Positions 26,526 through 34,261 of a stretch of 64,000 bases of DNA are shown in pieces (positions within the stretch are counted from its first letter, which is position 1; each line of letters begins with the position of its first letter). The notes under the pieces were generated by a model. That model saw nothing but the letters and a program-made list of their open reading frames with translations. It was not told the DNA's origin and made no database searches. Source of the DNA: Thioclava atlantica (lineage in GTDB: Bacteria; Pseudomonadota; Alphaproteobacteria; Rhodobacterales; Rhodobacteraceae); the NCBI RefSeq assembly GCF_000737065.1, contig NZ_AQRC01000003.1, forward strand, positions 248,001 through 312,000, written 5' to 3'. The position numbers and the translations under genes are program-made.

Positions 26526-26693
26526 TTCTCGGCCCCCACTCAGGTCAGGAGCGTGATAGCCGCGCCCATCCTCCGAGTCAATTCCGCAAACGCCTGGATT
26601 GCCTCGCCTCAAGCCATTGAAAACAAAGTAAATCGTGAATTTTCGATTTCGTGCGGCGTGCCCTGCCTCACGCAAATGCGAGCTTGAGCATAT

Positions 26694-26709
26694 TCAACCG
26701 ATCGGTTGA
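26694..26709. promoter_or_regulatory. Perfect 16-bp palindrome upstream of arsR-family gene, probable operator
   Basis: TCAACCGATCGGTTGA is a perfect palindrome 31 bp before the regulator's ATG. It overlaps TTGACG, a good -35 box that is followed at 17 bp by CATCAC. Placement over the promoter fits an autorepressing ArsR-type dimer. The same site may also influence the divergent F0 ATP synthase operon. Confidence 0.7.
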
Positions 26710-26740
26710 CGTTTTCCCGGCAAGGCCGCATCACTGCATC

Positions 26741-27103
26741 ATGTTGCCGTCGCCGACACCCTCTCTCGATGCGATCTTCGCCGCCCTCGCCGATCCGACC
26801 CGGCGGGCGATCCTGACGATGTTGCTCGAGGATGACATGGCGGTGACCGACGTGGCGGACCCCTTCGAGATGTCGCTCGCCGCGATCTCGAAGCATCTCG
26901 GGATCCTCGCCGATGCCGGCCTCATCAGCCAGGAAAAGCGCGGCCGGGTGAAGTGGTGCAAGCTCGAACCGGCCGCGATGGCGGCGGCGACCGTCTGGAT
27001 CCAGGGCTTCGGTCAGTTCGAGCCGGTCGATCTCGACGCGTTCGAGCGGTTCCTGGAGACCGAGCTGGTCGCCGAAGCGGAGCGGTCCGGGGACAGCGCC
27101 TAG
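26741..27103 (+). CDS. ArsR-family helix-turn-helix regulator
   Basis: A 120-residue winged-helix protein. DPTRRAIL and AAISKHLGILADAGLI form the recognition part. There are no cysteine metal sites of the arsenic type. This subgroup usually sits next to an SRPBCC/AHSA1-domain gene, but none is found here; the next gene is a convergent SDR whose stop overlaps this stop. A perfect palindrome lies just upstream. What it senses is unknown. Confidence 0.92.
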   Translation: MLPSPTPSLDAIFAALADPTRRAILTMLLEDDMAVTDVADPFEMSLAAISKHLGILADAGLISQEKRGRVKWCKLEPAAMAAATVWIQGFGQFEPVDLDAFERFLETELVAEAERSGDSA

Positions 27104-27852
27104 ATCGACCCCGCTTCCACCATGTAATTGTTCGCCGTGCACATGGCCGCGTCGTCAGAGGCGAGGAACAGCACCATCCGCGCGACATATTCGGGCTGGA
27201 TCAGATCGGGCAGACACTGCCGCTCGCGCTGTTTCTCAAGGGCCTCGGGCGTGGCCCAGAGAGTTTTCTGACGATCGGTCATGATCCATCCGGGAACGAC
27301 CGTGTTGACGCGGATCCGGTGCCCGCCCAGCTCGCGCGCCATCGTCCGGGTCAGCCCGTGGACCGCGCCCTTCGCGGTCGCGTAGGCCGGAAAGCCGGCC
27401 CCCGCTTCCCACCACGAATTCGAGCCCATATTGATGATCGAGCCCGCCCCTTTCGCAATCATGTCCGGCGCGACCGTCTGGATCGCGAAGAACATGTGGC
27501 GCAGGTTCGTGTGCATGCGATCGTCCCAATACTCGGCATCGACCTCGCGCCAGTCATGGCGATCGTCGCGCGCGGCATTGTTCACAAGCACATCCGCCGG
27601 GCCGATCCGCTCGCGCAGCTCCGCAAGTGCCGCCTTCAGCGCCGCGATGTCGCGCAGGTCGCACAGCGCATAATCGACACCTTCGAGCCGCGCCGCGAGA
27701 GCCGCGCTCGCCTCCGCGTCGCGGTCGAGGAACCCTACCTTCGCCCCCTGCTCCGCGAAGCCTTCGACGATCAGCGCCCCGATCCCCGAGGCGCCGCCCG
27801 TGACGATGACGCTTTTTCCCTTCAGGCTGGGATAGCTCGCGAATTCCGGCAT
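27100..27852 (-). CDS. Short-chain dehydrogenase, aldose (xylose/galactose) 1-dehydrogenase-like
   Basis: A 250-residue SDR with TGGASGIG, NNAA, catalytic Ser in NMGSNSWW, and YATAK. The stretches DDRHDW, NLRHMFFAIQTVAP and ASDDAAMCTA resemble my memory of Caulobacter xylose dehydrogenase. Likely NAD-dependent oxidation of an aldose to its lactone in the cytosol; no other sugar genes lie nearby, so the substrate is uncertain. ATG 27852 follows AAGGAGG at ideal spacing. Confidence 0.85.
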   Translation of the reverse strand: MPEFASYPSLKGKSVIVTGGASGIGALIVEGFAEQGAKVGFLDRDAEASAALAARLEGVDYALCDLRDIAALKAALAELRERIGPADVLVNNAARDDRHDWREVDAEYWDDRMHTNLRHMFFAIQTVAPDMIAKGAGSIINMGSNSWWEAGAGFPAYATAKGAVHGLTRTMARELGGHRIRVNTVVPGWIMTDRQKTLWATPEALEKQRERQCLPDLIQPEYVARMVLFLASDDAAMCTANNYMVEAGSI

Positions 27853-27928
27853 GAGGTCCTCCTTCATCTCGGCGCGCACCATCGCGCCGGGCCGGGATCA
27901 TGTCCAGCCCCGGACGGGCGCGGGGAAC

Positions 27929-27955
27929 GAAAAAGCCGCCCCGAGGGAGCGGCTT
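27929..27955 (-). terminator. Intrinsic terminator downstream of trcR
   Basis: On the minus strand, stem AAGCCGC / GCGGCTT is followed by a T-run (plus-strand A-run 27929-27934), 23 bp after the trcR stop. Confidence 0.85.
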
Positions 27956-27977
27956 GATCCGATCGTGATCGCGACGA

Positions 27978-28736
27978 TCACTTGTCGTCTTCGTCTTCGT
28001 CCTCGTCATCGGGCAGGTTGAAGAAGCTGTCCGCATCGGAATAGTCCTTGTCGGTTTCCTCTTCTTCCTTCTCGTCCCGGAGATCCGAGGTCGAGAAATT
28101 CTCGAGACCGGCGATCGCCGAGGGCAGGCGCGGCTCGTCGGGCATCCCGAGTGACTGCTCGGTCGAGACCAGCTTGCGACGCTCGTCATCGCTCATCACG
28201 CCCTCGGCGGCGGCCTTCTTCGCGGCCTTCTGCACTTCGGCATCAAGCTCCGACTGGCGGCACAGGCCAAGCGCGACCGGATCGATCGGCGTCATGTTCT
28301 GGATGTTCCAGTGGGTCCGCTCGCGGATCGACTGGATCGTCGGCTTGGTGGTGCCGACGAGACGCGCGATCTGCGCATCGGCCAGCTCGGGGTGGAACTT
28401 CACCAGCCACAGGATCGCGTTCGGACGGTCCTGACGCTTCGAGAGCGGCGTGTAGCGCGGCCCACGGCGCTTGTCCTCGCCCAGAGCGGCCTTGTTGAAT
28501 TTCAGCTTCAGCTTGTGGAGCGGGTCCTTCTCGGCCTTCTCGATCTCGGAAGGGTCGAGCTGGTTCGACGCGACCGGGTCGAAACCCTTCACGCCCGCAG
28601 CCACGTCACCATCGGCAATGCCCTGAACCTCAAGCTCGTGCATGCCGCAGAAATCCGCGATCTGCTTGAAGCTAAGCGTCGTATTGTCCACCAGCCACAC
28701 GGCAGTGGCCTTTGCCATCAGGGGCTTGTTCGTCAT
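27978..28736 (-). CDS. trcR: TrcR/DUF1013 cell-cycle transcriptional regulator
   Basis: A 252-residue protein of the DUF1013 family, restricted to alphaproteobacteria and known as TrcR, a putative DNA-binding partner of cell-cycle regulators. The N-terminal half carries helix-turn-helix-like segments (LSFKQIADFCGMH, and QIARLVGTTKPTIQSIRERT). The C-terminal 45 residues are strongly acidic (DDEDEDEDDK at the end) and probably disordered. ATG 28736 is preferred over an ATG nine bases upstream because the ribosome site AAAGGA then has normal spacing. Monocistronic, with a terminator. Confidence 0.88.
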   Translation of the reverse strand: MTNKPLMAKATAVWLVDNTTLSFKQIADFCGMHELEVQGIADGDVAAGVKGFDPVASNQLDPSEIEKAEKDPLHKLKLKFNKAALGEDKRRGPRYTPLSKRQDRPNAILWLVKFHPELADAQIARLVGTTKPTIQSIRERTHWNIQNMTPIDPVALGLCRQSELDAEVQKAAKKAAAEGVMSDDERRKLVSTEQSLGMPDEPRLPSAIAGLENFSTSDLRDEKEEEETDKDYSDADSFFNLPDDEDEDEDDK

Positions 28737-28868
28737 TGCAGCCATCCTTTACAAATCTCTCCCGGGCCGAGAAATCGGCTGCGGCGCGGGAATTCCCTGC
28801 CGCGGTCCATTTCTGGAAGGGGAATTGCCGGTTCATATAGTCGTTCGAAGGCCCGGAGAAAAGAGAAA

Positions 28869-29507
28869 ATGAGACTCCTCACACTCGCCGCCGCTTTTAT
28901 CCTCGGTGCCAGTCTCGCCCATGCGGAGGGCGAACGGGCGGGCGATTTCGACTATTACGTCCTGTCGCTGAGCTGGTCGCCGACCTGGTGCGCGCTGGAA
29001 GGTGACGCGCGCAACTCCCCGCAATGCGATCCGCGCAACGACTATGCCTTCGTGCTGCACGGGCTCTGGCCGCAATACGAACGTGGCTGGCCGAGCTATT
29101 GCCGCACCGGTGCACGCGATCCCTCGCGCCAGCAAACCGCGGAGATGGAAGACATCATGGGCGCCCCCGGCACCGCGTGGTATCAATGGAAGAAGCACGG
29201 GCGCTGCGCGGGCCTTTCGGCCAGCGACTATTTCGAGACCGCGCGCAAGGCCTATGAGAGCATCACCATCCCGCCGGTCTTCCAACGTCTCGACCGCGAC
29301 GTGAAGCTTCCCGCGAAAATCGTCGAGCAGGCGTTTCTGGAAACCAATCCCGGGCTCGATGCCGACGAGGTCACGATCACCTGCAAATCCGGCCGCATCC
29401 AGGAAGTGCGGGTCTGCCTGAGCAGGGATCTGGCGCCGCGCCGCTGCGGCGCCGACGTGATCCGCGACTGCGCCCTGCCCAATGCGCTGATGGACAAGAT
29501 CCGCTGA
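28869..29507 (+). CDS. Exported ribonuclease T2-family protein
   Basis: A 212-residue protein with a clear signal peptide (about 1-19, cut after AHA). The first catalytic motif is HGLWPQ (His64) and the second is WKKHGRC (His110). Six or more cysteines suggest disulfides in the periplasm. Canonical T2 enzymes have Glu just before the Trp in the second motif; here it is Gln106, so catalysis may be altered or another acid may serve. The stop abuts the stop of the convergent STAS-like gene. Confidence 0.9.
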   Translation: MRLLTLAAAFILGASLAHAEGERAGDFDYYVLSLSWSPTWCALEGDARNSPQCDPRNDYAFVLHGLWPQYERGWPSYCRTGARDPSRQQTAEMEDIMGAPGTAWYQWKKHGRCAGLSASDYFETARKAYESITIPPVFQRLDRDVKLPAKIVEQAFLETNPGLDADEVTITCKSGRIQEVRVCLSRDLAPRRCGADVIRDCALPNALMDKIR

Positions 29508-29969
29508 TCAGCCCATCGGCGGCTGCTTGTCTTCGAGCGTCGGCAGCTTGTGCGTCGCGTCCGTGTCGTGGGAATGATCCTCGCGCGGCTTGCCCGCCTC
29601 GCAAATCCACGCCTTCGCCTTGTCGAGCTCGGCGACATGGAACACCGCGAAGGCGCCGGGGATCATCGGCGCGAAGACCTGGACGCCGAGCCGGACCCAT
29701 TCGATGTCGCTGACCAACGCAAGCGCCGCGAAATCGCCCAGATGCGTCAGGCCGAACCGCGCGTCGTCCCAGGCCGCCTTCGCGCTGAACCCGTCGAACC
29801 GATCGCCGATCACGTAGAGCAGCTTGATCTTGCCCTCGGCGGCGATCTTCGCCTCCAGCGCGGGGATCAGATGGTGTTCATAGGCGTCCGCACCGATCTC
29901 GCCGACCGCCTCGATCGCCAGGACATCCGCCGGATAGCCGTCGAGAAACTCGAATTTTCCCTTGCTCAT
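29508..29969 (-). CDS. SpoIIAA-like/STAS-superfamily protein
   Basis: A 153-residue cytosolic protein. Alternating strands and helices (DVLAIEAVGEIGADAYEHHL, IKLLYVIGDRF, FAALALVSDIEW, FAVFHVAELDKAKAWI) match the SpoIIAA-like domain (DUF3478). The last 25 residues are polar with several His/Asp. Function in bacteria is poorly defined. ATG 29969 follows GGAGGACGCA. No regulator or kinase partner is visible next to it. Confidence 0.8.
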   Translation of the reverse strand: MSKGKFEFLDGYPADVLAIEAVGEIGADAYEHHLIPALEAKIAAEGKIKLLYVIGDRFDGFSAKAAWDDARFGLTHLGDFAALALVSDIEWVRLGVQVFAPMIPGAFAVFHVAELDKAKAWICEAGKPREDHSHDTDATHKLPTLEDKQPPMG

Positions 29970-30036
29970 TGCGTCCTCCATCGCGTCTGCATTCCCTTCG
30001 AGTATGGGGTCCGCGAAGCGCGATGGGAAGGCAGGC

Positions 30037-31029
30037 TCACGCGTCTGCTACTTCGAGGACGATCTTGCCGATATGCTCGCTGCTCTCCATCCGGGCGTGG
30101 GCCTTTGCGGCTTCGGCAAGCGGGAAGGTGCTGTCATGGATCACCCGCAGCTTGCCCGCCTCGACCATCGGCCAGACCTTCTCGCGCAGCTGACGCGCAA
30201 TCTCGGCCTTCGCCGCGACCGATTGCGGGCGCAGCGTCGAGCCCGTGATCGTGAGCCGTCGCATCATCACCTGCGCGAAATTGATCTCGGCCTTCGGGCT
30301 TTCGAGAAAGGCGATGAAGACCAGCCGCCCGTCATCGGCCAGCGCCTTGAGATCGCGCGCGATATAGCTGCCCCCCACCATGTCGAGGATCAGGTTCGCG
30401 CCGCCCTCGGCGCGCAGGACATCGACGAAATCACCCGTCTTGTAGTTGATCGCGGTCGCTCCGAGCGCCTCGCAGGCCGCGCATTTCGCCTGGGTGCCGG
30501 CCGTCGTGAAGACCCGCGCGCCAAGCGCCTTCGCGATCTGGATCGCGGTGGTGCCGATACCGGACGAGCCGCCATGCACGAGGAAGCGCTCGCCCGCCGT
30601 GAGCCCGCCACGCATCACAACGTTCGACCAGACGGTGAAACAGGTTTCGGGCAGGCAGGCCGCCGATTTCAGGTCGAGCCCCGCAGGCACCGGCAAGGCG
30701 TGTTCGGCCGGGCAGGTCGCGTATTGCGCATAGCCGCCGCCGGGAAGGAGCGCGCAGACAGCGTCCCCGACCTTCCAGCTCGTCACGCCGGGGCCGAGCG
30801 CCGCCACCCGCCCCGAACATTCGAGCCCGGGCAGGTCCGAGGCGCCCGGCGGAGGATTGTAGGCGCCCGCGCGCTGCAGCGCGTCGGGACGGTTCACGCC
30901 CGCATAGGCGATCTCGATCAGGACCTCGCCATGGCCGGGCACGGGCACCGCGCGGCTCGCCTCGACGAGAACTTCCGGCGCGCCGGGCTCGCTGATCTCG
31001 ATGCAGCGCATCTGCTCTGGCAGGCTCAT
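30037..31029 (-). CDS. NAD(P)H:quinone oxidoreductase, zinc-free MDR family
   Basis: A 330-residue medium-chain reductase without the zinc ligands of alcohol dehydrogenases. GVNRPDALQRAGAY is typical of the TP53I3/QOR group, and the Rossmann motif HGGSSGIGTTAIQ binds NADPH. It should reduce quinones in one- or two-electron steps in the cytosol. Its ATG shares one base with the COQ9-family stop (TGATG), so the two are translated together. Confidence 0.92.
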   Translation of the reverse strand: MSLPEQMRCIEISEPGAPEVLVEASRAVPVPGHGEVLIEIAYAGVNRPDALQRAGAYNPPPGASDLPGLECSGRVAALGPGVTSWKVGDAVCALLPGGGYAQYATCPAEHALPVPAGLDLKSAACLPETCFTVWSNVVMRGGLTAGERFLVHGGSSGIGTTAIQIAKALGARVFTTAGTQAKCAACEALGATAINYKTGDFVDVLRAEGGANLILDMVGGSYIARDLKALADDGRLVFIAFLESPKAEINFAQVMMRRLTITGSTLRPQSVAAKAEIARQLREKVWPMVEAGKLRVIHDSTFPLAEAAKAHARMESSEHIGKIVLEVADA

Positions 31030-31697
31030 CAGCGGGTCTCCTTTCCGGGCATGTCCTGGGTGCCTCTCGGCGCGCGGATCCCGCTCAGGAGCTTCGGCAG
31101 GATCGGCAGTTTCATCGCGGCGCTCTTCACCTTCTCGAACTGCATCACATCGCCGATCCGCCGATCGAGAAACTCCCAGGTTTCGGCGTGATCCTCGCTC
31201 TCGTCGCCCATCCAGTAGAGGACGGTCGCGGAATAGACGCCCGAAAGGGTGAGGCGCTTGGAATACCAGTTGTAATCCTCGCTGCGATCGCCGAGCGCGC
31301 GCCAGATCTTGTCGCAGGTCTCCCAGATCAGCTTCGACCCGGTCGTGGTGTTCTGAGGCAGGGCGAAGAGCGCGGCCCCGCGCCGCACGAGTTCAGGGTC
31401 GGAGGCCTCGAGACGGAATCGCACCGCGAGTGCCACGCGGTCACGGAACTTGAGCTCCGACAGATCTGCCGCCTCGAGCTGGCGCAGCATCTCGGCATCC
31501 CCCTCGCGGTGATAGGCGACGGCGAGATCGACCGCGCCGCGCGGGCAGACCACCCGCGCCAGTCCCGGATCGAGCCCGAGATCGGAGACCGCCATCTTGA
31601 AGGCGGGCTCGGACCAGCCATCGAAGGGCACATGCGGCTTGATCGCCGCAAGAAGCTCGGATCTCGCGCGTTCCACGTCGATATGGTCGTTTTTCAT
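31029..31697 (-). CDS. COQ9-family ubiquinone biosynthesis protein
   Basis: A 222-residue protein with the C-terminal COQ9 fold: ARRGA-type helices, then DKIWRALGDRSEDYNWYSKR and LSGVYSATVLYW, family hallmarks. Eukaryotic COQ9 binds lipids and presents intermediates to COQ7; the bacterial protein is presumed to aid ubiquinone synthesis. ATG 31697 has GGAGG upstream. It is the first gene of a two-gene unit with the quinone reductase, and is divergent from rpsU. Confidence 0.9.
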   Translation of the reverse strand: MKNDHIDVERARSELLAAIKPHVPFDGWSEPAFKMAVSDLGLDPGLARVVCPRGAVDLAVAYHREGDAEMLRQLEAADLSELKFRDRVALAVRFRLEASDPELVRRGAALFALPQNTTTGSKLIWETCDKIWRALGDRSEDYNWYSKRLTLSGVYSATVLYWMGDESEDHAETWEFLDRRIGDVMQFEKVKSAAMKLPILPKLLSGIRAPRGTQDMPGKETR

Positions 31698-31720
31698 CGC
31701 GTTTCCTCCGATCTGGGCGG

Positions 31721-31749
31721 TAGACAAGCCGCCATTTGCTGACTATATG
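31721..31749 (+). promoter_or_regulatory. Probable sigma-70 promoter of rpsU
   Basis: TAGACA (31721-31726) and TATATG (31744-31749) are separated by exactly 17 bp, about 50 bp before the rpsU ATG. Matches are 5 of 6 and 4 of 6 to consensus. Confidence 0.5.
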
Positions 31750-31787
31750 GAGCGCTCCTGCAAGCAACTGCAACTCTAACTTAGGAA

Positions 31788-31801
31788 GGTGGTGACACCA
31801 C
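31788..31801 (+). promoter_or_regulatory. Short hairpin covering the rpsU ribosome-binding site
   Basis: GTGGT and ACCAC flank GAC directly before the rpsU start codon, and the left arm overlaps the AAGGTGG ribosome site. Folding would hide the site, so translation could be tuned by temperature or by a protein. I recall similar sequences in front of other alphaproteobacterial rpsU genes. Confidence 0.45.
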
Positions 31802-32008
31802 ATGCAGGTCAGCGTTCGCGACAATAACGTCGAACAGGCGCTCCGTGCTCTGAAGAAAAAGCTTCAGCGCGAGGGTGTGTTCCGCGAAATGAAGCTCAAG
31901 CAGCATTTCGAGAAACCCTCGGTCAAAAAAGCGCGCGAGAAAGCCGAGGCCATCCGCCGTGCCCGTAAACTGGCACGTAAGAAGGCCCAGCGCGAAGGCG
32001 CTCTCTGA
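31802..32008 (+). CDS. rpsU: 30S ribosomal protein S21
   Basis: A 68-residue highly basic protein beginning [20 protein letters not shown], the S21 signature, with a long Arg/Lys-rich C-terminal helix. S21 sits near the anti-Shine-Dalgarno region of 16S rRNA. The start codon directly follows a short hairpin. Monocistronic, with its own promoter and terminator. Confidence 0.98.
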   Translation: MQVSVRDNNVEQALRALKKKLQREGVFREMKLKQHFEKPSVKKAREKAEAIRRARKLARKKAQREGAL

Positions 32009-32065
32009 GCCGCCCGCGCCGATCACCGGCGCCTGAAAATGCTGGCGGGCTTGCCCGCACCGACG

Positions 32066-32093
32066 ACCCCCGTGGCCTGCCTCGGGGGTTTTT
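32066..32093 (+). terminator. Intrinsic terminator of rpsU
   Basis: Arms ACCCCCG (32066-32072) and CGGGGGT (32083-32089) followed by five T, about 60 bp after the stop codon. Confidence 0.85.
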
Positions 32094-32202
32094 GGTATCC
32101 AGAGGCGACGATTCTGCACCGATCTTTTCCTTCTTGCCTAAATCGATCCGGCCCCTACCCTAGCGCCACACGATGACTGTCTGGCTGGAACCGCTCTAGA
32201 CC

Positions 32203-33651
32203 ATGTCCGATTTCCGGCCCGTCCTGCACCTGTTCGGCCTGATCCTCGCGGCGCTCGGCGTCTCGATGGCGGTTCCGACCGCGCTCGACATCCTCGACGG
32301 CGCAGCCAACTGGCATTCGTTCCTCGAAGCCGCGATCGAGACGACCCTCACCGGGGTTCTGCTCGCGCTCGCCACGCAGGGGGACCGTTCGGACGGCCTC
32401 ACGACCCGGCAGGCCTATCTTCTGACCGCCGCGATCTGGCTTCTGCTGCCGCTTTTCGCGGGCCTCCCCTTCATCGACGGCGCTCCCTATGTGAGTCTCA
32501 CGGATGCCTATTTCGAGGCCGCGTCCGGGATCACCACCACGGGCTATACGGTCTTCGAGCATCTCGACAAGCTGCCGCGCTCGGTGGTGCTCTGGCGCGG
32601 GATGCTGAACTGGTTCGGCGGGCTCGGGATCGCTTTCGTCGCGATGATCTTCCTGCCGGTCCTGCGCATCGGCGGGATGCGCTATTTCCAGACCGAAGGT
32701 TTCGACACGCTCGGCAAGGTGATGCCGCGCGCCGGCGATATCGCCCGCTCGCTGCTCTGGGTCTACCTGTCGCTGACCGCGGCCTGCGCGCTCAGCTATG
32801 GCGCGACAGGGATGAATGCCTTCGATGCGATCTGCTACGCGATGGCGACGATCGCGACGGGCGGGTTCGGCACCCATGACAGCTCCTTCGCGAATTTCTC
32901 GCCCAGCGCGCAATATGCCGGCATTCTCTTCATGCTGGCCTCGGCCCTGCCCTTCATCCGCTATGTCCAGCTCGGCAACGGCCAGATGCGACCGTTCTGG
33001 AGCGACCCGCAAATCCGCGCCTTCCTGCGCTGGTTCGCGATCGCGCTGAGCGCGCTTCTGGTCTGGCGCTACACCCATGCACCCGACACGCCCGAAGCGA
33101 CCTTCCGCTCCGCCGCCTTCAATCTCTCCTCGATCATGACGGGAACGGGGTTCGGCACCGCGAATGTCACCGATTGGGGCAGCTTCGGCGTCGTGCTCTC
33201 CTATTGGGTCGGGCTTATCGGCGGCTGCACCGGGTCGAGTTCCGGCGCGCTTTCCGTGTTCCGCTGGCAGGCGCTCGGGGCGGTGATCCGTACCGCCGTG
33301 CGCCGCCTGCACGCCCCGCACAGGGTGATCCTGCCCCGGCTTGGCGGCAAGCTTCTCGAAGACGACGTGCTCTCCTCGCTGATCCTCTATTTCACCGGCT
33401 ATATCCTCGCATTGGGAGTGATCTCGGTCGGGATCTCGATGACGGGGGCGGATTTCGTCTCGGCGCTGTTCGCGACCTGGGGGGCGCTCGGCAATATCGG
33501 CTACGGCATCGGCCCGATGGTGGCGCGTACCGGCACGATGGCCGATTTCTCCGATGTCGCGACCTGGCTGATGACGCTCGCGATGTTGCTCGGCCGGATC
33601 GGCATGCTCGCGATCCTCGTGCTGTTCCTGCCCCGCTTCTGGCGCGGCTGA
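32203..33651 (+). CDS. trkH: TrkH-family potassium uptake channel subunit
   Basis: A 482-residue inner-membrane K+ transporter with four pseudo-repeats. The selectivity-filter loops are visible: GITTTGYT, TIATGGFG, TGTGFGTA and GALGNIGYG. About ten helices. It needs the regulatory subunit TrkA, which is not in the window. ATG 32203 is followed by a hydrophobic helix as usual. Its stop abuts that of the convergent Lrp gene with no gap. Confidence 0.95.
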   Translation: MSDFRPVLHLFGLILAALGVSMAVPTALDILDGAANWHSFLEAAIETTLTGVLLALATQGDRSDGLTTRQAYLLTAAIWLLLPLFAGLPFIDGAPYVSLTDAYFEAASGITTTGYTVFEHLDKLPRSVVLWRGMLNWFGGLGIAFVAMIFLPVLRIGGMRYFQTEGFDTLGKVMPRAGDIARSLLWVYLSLTAACALSYGATGMNAFDAICYAMATIATGGFGTHDSSFANFSPSAQYAGILFMLASALPFIRYVQLGNGQMRPFWSDPQIRAFLRWFAIALSALLVWRYTHAPDTPEATFRSAAFNLSSIMTGTGFGTANVTDWGSFGVVLSYWVGLIGGCTGSSSGALSVFRWQALGAVIRTAVRRLHAPHRVILPRLGGKLLEDDVLSSLILYFTGYILALGVISVGISMTGADFVSALFATWGALGNIGYGIGPMVARTGTMADFSDVATWLMTLAMLLGRIGMLAILVLFLPRFWRG

Positions 33652-34116
33652 TCAGACCGGCAGCGCCGTCGTCGACTGCACGCATTTGAGCGAGAAGCTC
33701 GACTGGATCTGGGCCACACCCGGCAGGTTCGCGAGCTTCGCCCGGTGCAGCCGCGCGAAATCCTCGGTATCCTCGGCGACCACTTTGAGAAGATAATCCG
33801 CAGCCCCCGCCATCAGGTGACATTCCAGCACCTCGGGCACCTTCAATACCGCACCCTCGAAGGCATCGAGCACCTCGTCGGCCTGGCTCGCGAGCTTGAT
33901 CTCGACATAGACCGTGGTGGTGCGCCCGAGCTTGCGCGCATTCAGGAGCGCCACGTAGTCGGCGATGAACCCCTCCTCCTCGAGGCGTTGCACCCGCCGG
34001 TGGCAGGCGGAGGGCGAGAGGTTCACGCGTTCGCTCAACTCGGCATTCGAGATTCGTCCCTGCCGCTGAAGCACCATGAGAATGCGCCGATCCGTTGCGT
34101 CGAGATTATGATCCAT
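33652..34116 (-). CDS. Lrp/AsnC-family regulator, probable activator of ald
   Basis: A 154-residue regulator. The N-terminal HTH (about 5-50: LDATDRRILMVLQ, AELSERVNLSPSACHRRVQRLE) and the C-terminal RAM ligand domain (GAADYLLKVVAEDTEDF) are clear. Divergent from alanine dehydrogenase with 145 bp between, the usual arrangement of AldR and its target; L-alanine is the likely effector. Confidence 0.93.
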   Translation of the reverse strand: MDHNLDATDRRILMVLQRQGRISNAELSERVNLSPSACHRRVQRLEEEGFIADYVALLNARKLGRTTTVYVEIKLASQADEVLDAFEGAVLKVPEVLECHLMAGAADYLLKVVAEDTEDFARLHRAKLANLPGVAQIQSSFSLKCVQSTTALPV

Positions 34117-34261
34117 GCAAATTTCTGCCGATTTTTGTGCGTTTCATCGAAGATACCGGCGCAAGCCTCCTCGGACAATCGCGAAAAATCAAAGCACTTG
34201 TTCGGCTTCGGCCGCAATATGGGACCCAGGACATTCCAGTCATATTGGAGGAGGAAACGCG

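Noticed and set aside
32155-33321. Minus-strand open frame antisense to trkH
   Set aside because: Charged, low-information translation typical of antisense frames; trkH has clear filter motifs.
34117-34261. Possible AldR site GCAAATTT...TTTTGTGC between Lrp gene and ald
   Set aside because: Symmetry is too imperfect to call; only the outer three bases pair well.
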